Shown here: positions 16,601-29,650 of the stretch, piece by piece
Layout of the letters: each line of letters opens with the position of its first letter
Numbering within the stretch: position 1 is the stretch's first letter
NCBI GenBank assembly: GCA_039105265.1
Contig: JAPFFF010000095.1
Span: 20,265-84,264 of the forward strand
Length of the DNA stretch: 64,000 nucleotides
Source: Tritrichomonas musculus
Taxonomy: Eukaryota; Parabasalia; Tritrichomonadida; Tritrichomonadidae
Direction of reading: 5' to 3'
Translations under genes and position numbers: made by a program
The notes under the pieces: model-generated
What the model saw: the letters and a program-made list of their open reading frames with translations, nothing else
What the model was told of the DNA's origin: nothing
Database searches by the model: none

Positions 16601-17640
16601 TCAGATTCAACGAGAACTGCAGTTGAATCATCAGATTCAACGAGAACTGCAGTTGAATCATCAGATGCAACGAGAACTGCAGTTGAATCATCAGATGCAA
16701 CGAGAACTGCAGTTGAATCATCAGATGCAACGAGAACTACAGTTGAATCATCAGATTCAACGAGAACTGCAGTTGAATCATCAGATGCAACGAGAACTAC
16801 AGTTGAATCATCAGATTCAACGAGAACTGCAGTTGAATCATCAGATGCAACGAGAACTGCAGTTGAATCATCAGATTCAACGAGAACTGCAGTTGAATCA
16901 TCAGATGCAACGACAACTGCAGTTGAATCATCAGATTCAACGAGAACTGCAGTTGAATCATCAGATTCAACGAGAACTGCAGTTGAACCATCAGATTCAA
17001 CGAGAACTACAGTTGAATCATCAGATGCAACGAGAACTGCAGTTGAATCATCAGATGCAACGAGAACTGCAGTTGAACCATCAGATTCAACGAGAACTGC
17101 AGTTGAATCATCAGATGCAACGAGAACTGCAGTTGAATCATCAGATGCAACGAGAACTGCAGTTGAATCATCAGATTCAACGAGAACTGCAGTTGAATCA
17201 TCAGATGCAACAAGAACTGCAGTTGAATCATCAGATTCAACGAGAACTGCAGTTGAATCATCAGATTCAACGAGAACTGCAGTTGAATCATCAGATGCAA
17301 CGAGAACTGCAGTTGAATCATCAGATGCAACGAGAACTGCAGTTGAATCATCAGATGCAACGAGAACTACAGTTGAATCATCAGATTCAACGAGAACTGC
17401 AGTTGAATCATCAGATGCAACGAGAACTACAGTTGAATCATCAGATTCAACGAGAACTGCAGTTGAATCATCAGATGCAACGACAACTGCAGTTGAATCA
17501 TCAGATTCAACGAGAACTGCAGTTGAATCATCAGATTCAACGAGAACTGCAGTTGAACCATCAGATTCAACGAGAACTACAGTTGAATCATCAGATTCAA
17601 CGAGAACTGCAGTTGAATCATCAGATTCAACGAGAACTAC
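13681..17640 (+). repeat. Higher-order repeat region with 630-bp, 480-bp and 360-bp periods
   Basis: Variant monomers repeat in fixed order over multi-unit blocks. A block beginning with AACCATCAGATTCAAC and AACTAC at 13681 recurs at 14311 (630 bp, 21 units) and again at 16351 and 16981, also 630 bp apart. Between these, a 300-bp run at 14761, 15241 and 15601 is the same unit by unit, at spacings of 480 and 360 bp (16 and 12 units). The nesting shows successive rounds of unequal exchange with different block lengths. Confidence 0.8.
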
Positions 17641-19200
17641 AGTTGAATCATCAGATTCAACGAGAACTGCAGTTGAATCATCAGATGCAACGAGAACTAC
17701 AGTTGAATCATCAGATTCAACGAGAACTGCAGTTGAATCATCAGATGCAACGACAACTGCAGTTGAATCATCAGATGCAACGACAACTGCAGTTGAATCA
17801 TCAGATTCAACGAGAACTGCAGTTGAATCATCAGATGCAACGAGAACTGCAGTTGAATCATCAGATGCAACGAGAACTGCAGTTTAATAATAAGATGAAA
17901 CAAGAACTGCAGTTGAATCATCAGATGCAACGAGAACTGCAGTTGAATCATCAGATGCAACGAGAACTGCAGTTGAATCATCAGATGCAACGACAACTGC
18001 AGTTGAATCATCAGATGCAACGAGAACTGCAGTTGAATCATCAGATGCAACGAGAACTGCAGTTTAATAATAAGATGAAACAAGAACTGCAGTTGAATCA
18101 TCAGATGCAACGACAACTGCAGTTGAATCATCAGATGCAACGAGAACTGCAGTTGAATCATCAGATGCAACGAGAACTGCAGTTGAATCATCAGATTCAA
18201 CGAGAACTGCAGTTGAATCATCAGATTCAACGAGAACTGCAGTTGAATCATCAGATGCAACGAGAACTGCAGTTGAATCATCAGATGCAACGAGAACTAC
18301 AGTTGAATCATCAGATTCAACGAGAACTGCAGTTGAACCATCAGATTCAACGAGAACTGCAGTTGAACCATCAGATTCAACGAGAACTGCAGTTGAATCA
18401 TCAGATTCAACGAGAACTGCAGTTGAACCATCAGATTCAACGAGAACTGCAGTTGAATCATCAGATTCAACGAGAACTGCAGTTGAATCATCAGATTCAA
18501 CGAGAACTGCAGTTGAACCATCAGATGCAACGAGAACTGCAGTTGAATCATCAGATGCAACGAGAACTGCAGTTTAATAATAAGATGCAACAAGAACTGC
18601 AGTTGAATCATCAGATGCAACGAGAACTGCAGTTGAATCATCAGATGCAACGAGAACTGCAGTTGAATCATCAGATGCAGCGAGAACTGCAGTTGAATCA
18701 TCAGATTCAACGAGAACTGCAGTTGAATCATCAGATTCAACGAGAACTGCAGTTGAATCATCAGATGCAACGAGAACTGCAGTTGAATCATCAGATGCAA
18801 CGAGAACTACAGTTGAATCATCAGATTCAACGAGAACTGCAGTTGAATCATCAGATTCAACGAGAACTGCAGTTGAATCATCAGATTCAACGAGAACTGC
18901 AGTTGAACCATCAGATTCAACGAGAACTGCAGTTGAATCATCAGATGCAACGAGAACTGCAGTTGAATCATCAGATTCAACGAGAACTGCAGTTGAATCA
19001 TCAGATTCAACGAGAACTGCAGTTGAATCATCAGATGCAACGAGAACTGCAGTTGAATCATCAGATTCAACGAGAACTGCAGTTGAACCATCAGATTCAA
19101 CGAGAACTGCAGTTGAATCATCAGATGCAACGAGAACTGCAGTTGAATCATCAGATGCAACGAGAACTGCAGTTTAATAATAAGATTCAACGAGAACTGC
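17400..19200 (+). repeat. Segmental duplication inside array 1, copy 1 (partner near 24.5-26.3 kb)
   Basis: The unit order from about 17.4 to 19.2 kb recurs about 7.14 kb downstream. Diagnostic units shared at offset 7139 include two GATGAAACAAG units (17881 and 18061 versus 25020 and 25200), an AATAATAAGATGCAACAAG unit (18571 versus 25710) and a rare CAGATGCAGCGAG unit (18671 versus 25810). A shorter related module of about 0.6 kb also occurs at about 3.9-4.4 kb and 4.6-5.2 kb, so this block has been copied at least four times. Confidence 0.78.
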
Positions 19201-19499
19201 AGTTGAATCATCAGATGCAACGAGAACTGCAGTTGAATCATCAGATGCAACGAGAACTGCAGTTGAATCATCAGATGCAACGAGAACTGCAGTTGAATCA
19301 TCAGATGCAACGAGAACTGCAGTTGAATCATCAGATGCAACGAGAACTGCAGTTGAATCATCAGATGCAACGAGAACTGCAGTTGAATCATCAGATGCAA
19401 CGAGAACTGCAGTTGAATCATCAGATGCAACGAGAACTGCAGTTGAATCATCAGATGCAACGAGAACTGCAGTTGAATCATCAGATGCAACGAGAACTG

Positions 19500-22400
19500 C
19501 AGTTGAACCATCAGATGCAACAAGAACTGCCGTTTAATATTAAGATGCAACAAAAACTGCAGTTGAATCATCAGATGCAACGAGAACTGCAGTTGAATCA
19601 TCAGATTCAACGAGAACTGCAGTTGAATCATCAGATTCAACGACAACTGCAGTTGAATCATCAGATGCAACGAGAACTGCAGTTGAATCATCAGATGCAA
19701 CGAGAACTGCAGTTGAATCATCAGATGCAACGAGAACTGCAGTTGAATCATCAGATTCAACGAGAACTGCAGTTGAATCATCAGATTCAACGAGAACTGC
19801 AGTTTAATAATAAGATTCAACGAGAACTGCAGTTTAATAAAAGATGAAACAAGAACTGCAGTTGAATCATCAGATGCAACGACAACTGCAGTTGAATCAT
19901 CAGATGCAACGAGAACTGCAGTTGAATCATCAGATGCAACGAGAACTGCAGTTGAATCATCAGATTCAACGAGAACTGCAGTTGAATCATCAGATGCAAC
20001 GACAACTGCAGTTGAATCATCAGATTCAACGAGAACTGCAGTTGAATCATCAGATTCAACGAGAACTGCAGTTGAATCATCAAATGCAACGAGAACTGCC
20101 GTTTAATATTAAGATGCAACAAGAACTGCAGTTGAATCATCAGATGCAACGACAACTGCAGTTGAATCATCAGATTCAACGAGAACTGCAGTTGAATCAT
20201 CAGATGCAACGAGAACTGCAGTTGAATCATCAGATGCAACGAGAACTGCAGTTGAATCATCAGATGCAACGAGAACTGCAGTTGAATCATCAGATGCAAC
20301 GAGAACTGCAGTTGAATCATCAGATGCAACGAGAACTGCAGTTGAATCATCAGATTCAACGAGAACTGCAGTTGAATCATCAGATGCAACGAGAACTGCA
20401 GTTGAATCATCAGATGCAACGAGAACTACAGTTGAATCATCAGATGCAACGAGAACTGCAGTTGAATCATCAGATGCAACGAGAACTGCAGTTGAATCAT
20501 CAGATGCAACGACAACTGCAGTTGAATCATCAGATGCAACGAGAACTGCAGTTGAATCATCAGATTCAACGAGAACTGCAGTTGAATCATCAGATGCAAC
20601 GAGAACTGCAGTTGAATCATCAGATGCAACGAGAACTGCAGTTGAATCATCAGATTCAACGAGAACTGCAGTTGAATCATCAGATTCAACGAGAACTGCA
20701 GTTGAATCATCAGATTCAACGAGAACTGCAGTTGAATCATCAGATGCAACGACAACTGCAGTTGAATCATCAGATGCAACGACAACTGCAGTTGAATCAT
20801 CAGATGCAACGAGAACTGCAGTTGAATCATCAGATGCAACGAGAACTGCAGTTTAATAATAAGATTCAACGAGAACTGCAGTTGAATCATCAGATGAAAC
20901 AAGAACTGCAGTTGAATCATCAGATGCAACAAGAACTGCAGTTGAATCATCAGATTCAACGAGAACTGCAGTTGAATCATCAGATTCAACGAGAACTGCA
21001 GTTGAACCATCAGATTCAACGAGAACTACAGTTGAATCATCAGATTCAACGAGAACTGCAGTTGAATCATCAGATTCAACGAGAACTACAGTTGAATCAT
21101 CAGATTCAACGAGAACTGCAGTTGAATCATCAGATGCAACGAGAACTACAGTTGAATCATCAGATTCAACGAGAACTGCAGTTGAATCATCAGATGCAAC
21201 GACAACTGCAGTTGAATCATCAGATGCAACGACAACTGCAGTTGAATCATCAGATTCAACGAGAACTGCAGTTGAATCATCAGATGCAACGAGAACTGCA
21301 GTTGAATCATCAGATTCAACGAGAACTGCAGTTGAATCATCAGATGCAACAAGAACTGCAGTTGAATCATCAGATTCAACGAGAACTGCAGTTGAATCAT
21401 CAGATGCAACGAGAACTGCAGTTGAATCATCAGATGCAACGAGAACTGCAGTTGAATCATCAGATGCAACGAGAACTGCAGTTGAATCATCAGATGCAAC
21501 GAGAACTGCAGTTTAATAATAAGATTCAACAAGAACTGCAGTTTAATCATAAGATTCAACGAGAACTGCAGTTTAATCATAAGATTCAACGAGAACTGCA
21601 GTTTAATAATAAGATTCAACAAGAACTGCAGTTGAATCATCAGATGCAACGACAACTGCAGTTGAATCATCAGATTCAACGAGAACTGCAGTTGAATCAT
21701 CAGATTCAACGAGAACTGCAGTTGAATCATCAGATGCAACGAGAACTGCAGTTGAATCATCAGATTCAACGAGAACTGCAGTTGAATCATCAGATGCAAC
21801 GAGAACTACAGTTTAATAATAAGATTCAACGAGAACTGCAGTTGAATCATCAGATGCAACAAGAACTGCAGTTGAACCATCAGATTCAACAAGAACTGCA
21901 GTTTAATCATAAGATTCAACGAGAACTGCAGTTGAATCATCAGATTCAACGAGAACTACAGTTGAATCATCAGATTCAACGAGAACTGCAGTTGAATCAT
22001 CAGATGCAACGAGAACTACAGTTGAATCATCAGATTCAACGAGAACTGCAGTTGAATCATCAGATGCAACGACAACTGCAGTTGAATCATCAGATGCAAC
22101 GACAACTGCAGTTGAATCATCAGATTCAACGAGAACTGCAGTTGAATCATCAGATGCAACGAGAACTGCAGTTGAATCATCAGATTCAACGAGAACTGCA
22201 GTTGAATCATCAGATGCAACAAGAACTGCAGTTGAATCATCAGATTCAACGAGAACTGCAGTTGAATCATCAGATGCAACGAGAACTGCAGTTGAATCAT
22301 CAGATTCAACGAGAACTACAGTTGAATCATCAGATGCAACGAGAACTGCAGTTGAATCATCAGATGCAACGAGAACTGCAGTTTAATAATAAGATTCAAC

Positions 22401-22680
22401 AAGAACTGCAGTTTAATCATAAGATTCAACGAGAACTGCAGTTTAATCATAAGATTCAACGAGAACTGCAGTTTAATAATAAGATTCAACAAGAACTGCA
22501 GTTGAATCATCAGATGCAACGAGAACTGCAGTTGAATCATCAGATTCAACGAGAACTGCAGTTGAATCATCAGATTCAACGACAACTGCAGTTGAATCAT
22601 CAGATGCAACGAGAACTGCAGTTGAATCATCAGATGCAACGAGAACTGCAGTTGAATCATCAGATGCAACGAGAACTACA
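19500..22680 (+). repeat. Segmental duplication inside array 1, copy 2
   Basis: This is the partner of the block at about 8.4-11.7 kb. It carries the same ordered rare variants, including the CCGTTTAATATTAAG unit at 20100, the GATGAAACAAG unit near 20890-20910, and the paired AATAATAAG/AATCATAAG units near 21510-21630. It has one CCGTTTAATATTAAG unit where copy 1 has two (9001 and 9151), a four-unit length difference. The only 1-bp register change of the first 28 kb lies inside it, near 19840. Confidence 0.78.
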
Positions 22681-24538
22681 GTTTAATAATAAGATTCAAC
22701 GAGAACTGCAGTTGAATCATCAGATGCAACGAGAACTACAGTTGAATCATCAGATTCAACGAGAACTGCAGTTGAATCATCAGATGCAACAAGAACTGCA
22801 GTTGAATCATCAGATTCAACGAGAACTGCAGTTGAATCATCAGATTCAACGAGAACTGCAGTTGAACCATCAGATTCAACGAGAACTACAGTTGAATCAT
22901 CAGATTCAACGAGAACTGCAGTTGAATCATCAGATTCAACGAGAACTACAGTTGAATCATCAGATTCAACGAGAACTGCAGTTGAATCATCAGATGCAAC
23001 GAGAACTACAGTTGAATCATCAGATTCAACGAGAACTGCAGTTGAATCATCAGATGCAACGACAACTGCAGTTGAATCATCAGATGCAACGAGAACTGCA
23101 GTTGAATCATCAGATTCAACGAGAACTGCAGTTGAATCATCAGATGCAACGAGAACTGCAGTTGAATCATCAGATGCAACGAGAACTGCAGTTTAATAAT
23201 AAGATGAAACAAGAACTGCAGTTGAATCATCAGATGCAACGAGAACTGCAGTTGAATCATCAGATGCAACGAGAACTGCAGTTGAATCATCAGATGCAAC
23301 GACAACTGCAGTTGAATCATCAGATTCAACGAGAACTGCAGTTGAATCATCAGATGCAACGACAACTGCAGTTGAATCATCAGATGCAACGACAACTGCA
23401 GTTGAATCATCAGATGCAACGAGAACTGCAGTTGAATCATCAGATGCAACGAGAACTGCAGTTTAATAATAAGATTCAACGAGAACTGCAGTTGAATCAT
23501 CAGATGAAACAAGAACTGCAGTTGAATCATCAGATGCAACAAGAACTGCAGTTGAATCATCAGATTCAACGAGAACTGCAGTTGAATCATCAGATTCAAC
23601 GAGAACTGCAGTTGAACCATCAGATTCAACGAGAACTACAGTTGAATCATCAGATTCAACGAGAACTGCAGTTGAATCATCAGATTCAACGAGAACTACA
23701 GTTGAATCATCAGATTCAACGAGAACTGCAGTTGAATCATCAGATGCAACGAGAACTACAGTTGAATCATCAGATTCAACGAGAACTGCAGTTGAATCAT
23801 CAGATGCAACGACAACTGCAGTTGAATCATCAGATGCAACGACAACTGCAGTTGAATCATCAGATTCAACGAGAACTGCAGTTGAATCATCAGATGCAAC
23901 GAGAACTGCAGTTGAATCATCAGATTCAACGAGAACTGCAGTTGAATCATCAGATGCAACAAGAACTGCAGTTGAATCATCAGATTCAACGAGAACTGCA
24001 GTTGAATCATCAGATGCAACGACAACTGCAGTTGAATCATCAGATGCAACGAGAACTGCAGTTGAATCATCAGATGCAACGAGAACTGCAGTTGAATCAT
24101 CAGATGCAACGAGAACTGCAGTTTAATCATAAGATTCAACGAGAACTGCAGTTTAATCATAAGATTCAACGAGAACTGCAGTTTAATAATAAGATTCAAC
24201 AAGAACTGCAGTTGAATCATCAGATGCAACGAGAACTGCAGTTGAATCATCAGATTCAACGAGAACTGCAGTTGAATCATCAGATTCAACGAGAACTGCA
24301 GTTGAATCATCAGATGCAACGAGAACTGCAGTTGAATCATCAGATGCAACGAGAACTGCAGTTGAATCATCAGATGCAACGAGAACTGCAGTTGAATCAT
24401 CAGATTCAACGAGAACTGCAGTTGAATCATCAGATGCAACGAGAACTGCAGTTGAATCATCAGATTCAACGAGAACTGCAGTTGAATCATCAGATGCAAC
24501 GAGAACTACAGTTGAATCATCAGATTCAACGAGAACTG

Positions 24539-26340
24539 CAGTTGAATCATCAGATGCAACGAGAACTACAGTTGAATCATCAGATTCAACGAGAACTGCA
24601 GTTGAATCATCAGATGCAACGACAACTGCAGTTGAATCATCAGATTCAACGAGAACTGCAGTTGAATCATCAGATTCAACGAGAACTGCAGTTGAACCAT
24701 CAGATTCAACGAGAACTACAGTTGAATCATCAGATTCAACGAGAACTGCAGTTGAATCATCAGATTCAACGAGAACTACAGTTGAATCATCAGATTCAAC
24801 GAGAACTGCAGTTGAATCATCAGATGCAACGAGAACTACAGTTGAATCATCAGATTCAACGAGAACTGCAGTTGAATCATCAGATGCAACGACAACTGCA
24901 GTTGAATCATCAGATGCAACGACAACTGCAGTTGAATCATCAGATTCAACGAGAACTGCAGTTGAATCATCAGATGCAACGAGAACTGCAGTTGAATCAT
25001 CAGATGCAACGAGAACTGCAGTTTAATAATAAGATGAAACAAGAACTGCAGTTGAATCATCAGATGCAACGAGAACTGCAGTTGAATCATCAGATGCAAC
25101 GAGAACTGCAGTTGAATCATCAGATGCAACGACAACTGCAGTTGAATCATCAGATGCAACGAGAACTGCAGTTGAATCATCAGATGCAACGAGAACTGCA
25201 GTTTAATAATAAGATGAAACAAGAACTGCAGTTGAATCATCAGATGCAACGACAACTGCAGTTGAATCATCAGATGCAACGAGAACTGCAGTTGAATCAT
25301 CAGATGCAACGAGAACTGCAGTTGAATCATCAGATTCAACGAGAACTGCAGTTGAATCATCAGATTCAACGAGAACTGCAGTTGAATCATCAGATGCAAC
25401 GAGAACTGCAGTTGAATCATCAGATGCAACGAGAACTACAGTTGAATCATCAGATTCAACGAGAACTGCAGTTGAACCATCAGATTCAACGAGAACTGCA
25501 GTTGAACCATCAGATTCAACGAGAACTGCAGTTGAATCATCAGATTCAACGAGAACTGCAGTTGAACCATCAGATTCAACGAGAACTGCAGTTGAATCAT
25601 CAGATTCAACGAGAACTACAGTTGAATCATCAGATTCAACGAGAACTGCAGTTGAACCATCAGATGCAACGAGAACTGCAGTTGAATCATCAGATGCAAC
25701 GAGAACTGCAGTTTAATAATAAGATGCAACAAGAACTGCAGTTGAATCATCAGATGCAACGAGAACTGCAGTTGAATCATCAGATGCAACGAGAACTGCA
25801 GTTGAATCATCAGATGCAGCGAGAACTGCAGTTGAATCATCAGATTCAACGAGAACTGCAGTTGAATCATCAGATTCAACGAGAACTGCAGTTGAATCAT
25901 CAGATGCAACGAGAACTGCAGTTGAATCATCAGATGCAACGAGAACTACAGTTGAATCATCAGATTCAACGAGAACTGCAGTTGAATCATCAGATTCAAC
26001 GAGAACTGCAGTTGAATCATCAGATTCAACGAGAACTGCAGTTGAATCATCAGATGCAACGAGAACTGCAGTTGAATCATCAGATTCAACGACAACTGCA
26101 GTTGAACCATCAGATTCAACGAGAACTGCAGTTGAATCATCAGATGCAACGAGAACTGCAGTTGAATCATCAGATGCAACGAGAACTGCAGTTGAATCAT
26201 CAGATTCAACGAGAACTGCAGTTGAATCATCAGATGCAACGAGAACTGCAGTTGAATCATCAGATTCAACGAGAACTGCAGTTGAACCATCAGATTCAAC
26301 GAGAACTGCAGTTGAATCATCAGATGCAACGAGAACTGCA
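24539..26340 (+). repeat. Segmental duplication inside array 1, copy 2
   Basis: This is the partner of 17.4-19.2 kb with the same ordered rare units, shifted by 7139 bp. After about 26.3 kb the composition changes to units rich in CAGATGCAGCGAG and GATGAAACAAG that are not in the first copy. Confidence 0.72.
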
Positions 26341-28589
26341 GTTGAATCATCAGATGCAACGAGAACTGCAGTTTAATAATAAGATGCAACGAGAACTGCA
26401 GTTGAATCATCAGATGCAACGAGAACTGCAGTTGAATCATCAGATGCAACGAGAACTGCAGTTGAATCATCAGATGCAGCGAGAACTGCAGTTTAATAAT
26501 AAGATGAAACAAGAACTGCAGTTGAATCATCAGATGCAACGAGAACTGTAGTTGAATCATCAGATGCAACGAGAACTGCAGTTGAATCATCAGATGCAAC
26601 GAGAACTGCAGTTGAATCATCAGATGCAGCAAGAACTGCAGTTTAATAATAAGATGAAACAAGAACTGCAGTTGAATCATCAGATGCAACGAGAACTGCA
26701 GTTGAATCATCAGATGCAACGAGAACTGCAGTTGAATCTTTAGATGCAGCTAGAACTGCAGTTTAATAATAAGATGAAACAAGAACTGCAGTTGAATCAT
26801 CAGATTCAACGAGAACTGCAGTTGAATCATCAGATGCAACGAGAACTGCAGTTGAATCATCAGATGCAACGAGAACTGCAGTTGAATCATCAGATGCAAC
26901 GAGAACTACAGTTGAATCATCAGATTCAACGAGAACTGCAGTTGAATCATCAGATTCAACGAGAACTGCAGTTGAATCATCAGATTCAACGAGAACTGCA
27001 GTTGAATCATCAGATTCAACGAGAACTGCAGTTGAATCATCAGATTCAACGACAACTGCAGTTGAATCATCAGATTCAACGAGAACTGCAGTTGAATCAT
27101 CAGATTCAAAGAGAACTGCAGTTGAATCATCAGATGCAACGAGAACTGCAGTTGAATCATCAGATTCAACGAGAACTGCAGTTTAATAATAAGATTCAAC
27201 GAGAACTGCAGTTTAATAATAAGATGAAACAAGAACTGCAGTTGAATAATCAGATGCAACGAGAACTGCAGTTGAATCATCAGATTCAACGACAACTGCA
27301 GTTGAATCATCAGATTCAACGAGAACTGCAGTTGAATCATCAGATGCAACGAGAACTGCAGTTGAATCATCAGATTCAACGAGAACTGCAGTTTAATAAT
27401 AAGATTCAACGAGAACTGCAGTTTAATAATAAGATGAAACAAGAACTGCAGTTGAATAATCAGATGCAACGAGAACTGCAGTTGAATCATCAGATGCAAC
27501 GAGAACTGCAGTTGAATCATCAGATGCAACGAGAACTGCAGTTGAATCATCAGATTCAACGAGAACTGCAGTTGAATCATCAGATGCAACGAGAACTGCA
27601 GTTGAATCATCAGATTCAACGAGAACTTCAGTTGAATCATCAGATTCAACGAGAACTGCAGTTGAATCATCAGATGCAACGAGAACTGCAGTTGAATCAT
27701 CAGATGAAACAAGAACTGCAGTTGAATCATCAGATGCAACGAGAACTGCAGTTGAATCATCAGATGCAACGAGAACTGCAGTTGAATCATCAGATGCAAC
27801 GAGAACTGCAGTTGAATCATCAGATGCAACGACAACTGCAGTTGAATCATCAGATGCAACGAGAACTGCAGTTGAATCATCAGATTCAACGACAACTGCA
27901 GTTGAATCATCAGATGCAACGAGAACTGCAGTTGAATCATCAGATGCAACGAGAACTGCAGTTGAATCATCAGATTCAACGAGAACTGCAGTTGAATCAT
28001 CAGATTCAACGAGAACTGCAGTTGAATCATCAGATTCAACGAGAACTGCAGTTGAATCATCAGATGCAACGAGAACTGCAGTTGAATCATCAGATGCAAC
28101 GAGAACTGCAGTTGAATCATCAGATTCAACGAGAACTGCAGTTGAATCATCAGATTCAACGAGAACTGCAGTTGAATCATCAGATTCAACGAGAACTGCA
28201 GTTGAATCATCAGATTCAACGAGAACTGCAGTTGAATCATCAGATGCAACGAGAACTGCAGTTGAATCATCAGATGCAACGAGAACTGCAGTTGAATCAT
28301 CAGATGCAACGAGAACTGCAGTTGAACCATCAGATGCAACAAGAACTGCCGTTTAATATTAAGATGCAACGAGAACTGCAGTTGAATCATCAGATGCAAC
28401 GAGAACTGCAGTTGAATCATCAGATTCAACGAGAACTGCAGTTGAATCATCAGATGCAACGAGAACTGCAGTTGAATCATCAGATGCAACGAGAACTGCA
28501 GTTGAATCATCAGATGCAACGAGAACTGCAGTTGAATCATCAGATGCAACGAGAACTGCAGTTGAATCATCAGATGCAACGAGAACTGC

Positions 28590-28630
28590 AGTTGAATCAT
28601 CAGATCAACGAGAACTGCAGCGAGAACTGC
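28590..28630 (+). repeat. Irregular unit: 1-bp loss plus 12-bp partial unit in array 1
   Basis: At 28590-28630 one monomer has CAGATCAACG in place of CAGATGCAACG, a loss of one base. It is followed by an extra CGAGAACTGCAG (28619-28630), a 12-bp tandem copy of the unit's end. The next normal unit begins at 28631, 41 bp after the previous start. This is the only partial monomer I found in array 1. Confidence 0.85.
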
Positions 28631-29650
28631 AGTTTAATAATAAGATGAAACAAGAACTGCAGTTGAATCATCAGATGCAACGAGAACTGTAGTTTAATAA
28701 TAAGATGAAACAAGAACTGCAGTTGAATCATCAGATTCAACGAGAACTGCAGTTGAATCATCAGATGCAACGAGAACTGCAGTTGAATCATCAGATGCAA
28801 CGAGAACTGCAGTTGAATCATCAGATGCAACGAGAACTGCAGTTTAATAATAAGATGAAACAAGAACTGCAGTTGAATCATCAGATGCAACGAGAACTGC
28901 AGTTGAATCATCAGATGCAACGAGAACTGCAGTTGAATCATCAGATGCAACGAGAACTGCAGTTGAATCATCAGATGCAACGAGAACTGCAGTTTAATAA
29001 TAAGATTCAACAAGAACTGCAGTTTAATCATAAGATTCAACGAGAACTGCAGTTTAATCATAAGATTCAACGAGAACTGCAGTTTAATAATAAGATTCAA
29101 CAAGAACTGCAGTTGAATCATCAGATGCAACGAGAACTGCAGTTGAATCATCAGATTCAACGAGAACTGCAGTTGAATCATCAGATTCAACGAGAACTGC
29201 AGTTGAATCATCAGATGCAACGAGAACTGCAGTTGAATCATCAGATGCAACGAGAACTGCAGTTGAATCATCAGATGCAACGAGAACTGCAGTTGAATCA
29301 TCAGATGCAACGAGAACTGCAGTTGAATCATCAGATGCAACGAGAACTGCAGTTGAATCATCAGATGCAACGAGAACTGCAGTTGAATCATCAGATGCAA
29401 CGAGAACTGCAGTTTAATAATAAGATTCAACAAGAACTGCAGTTTAATCATAAGATTCAACGAGAACTGCAGTTTAATCATAAGATTCAACGAGAACTGC
29501 AGTTTAATAATAAGATTCAACAAGAACTGCAGTTGAATCATCAGATGCAACGAGAACTGCAGTTGAATCATCAGATTCAACGAGAACTGCAGTTGAATCA
29601 TCAGATTCAACGAGAACTGCAGTTGAATCATCAGATGCAACGAGAACTGC

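Noticed and set aside
7923-19847. Giant open frame of 3,974 codons on the plus strand, and similar long frames at 3-6212, 19844-26551 and on the minus strand at 5967-10040
   Set aside because: A 30-bp unit is a multiple of three, so any frame without a stop in the consensus stays open indefinitely, and both strands show this. There is no unique start, exon or promoter and no non-repeat domain. They are kept as a finding to test, not as genes.
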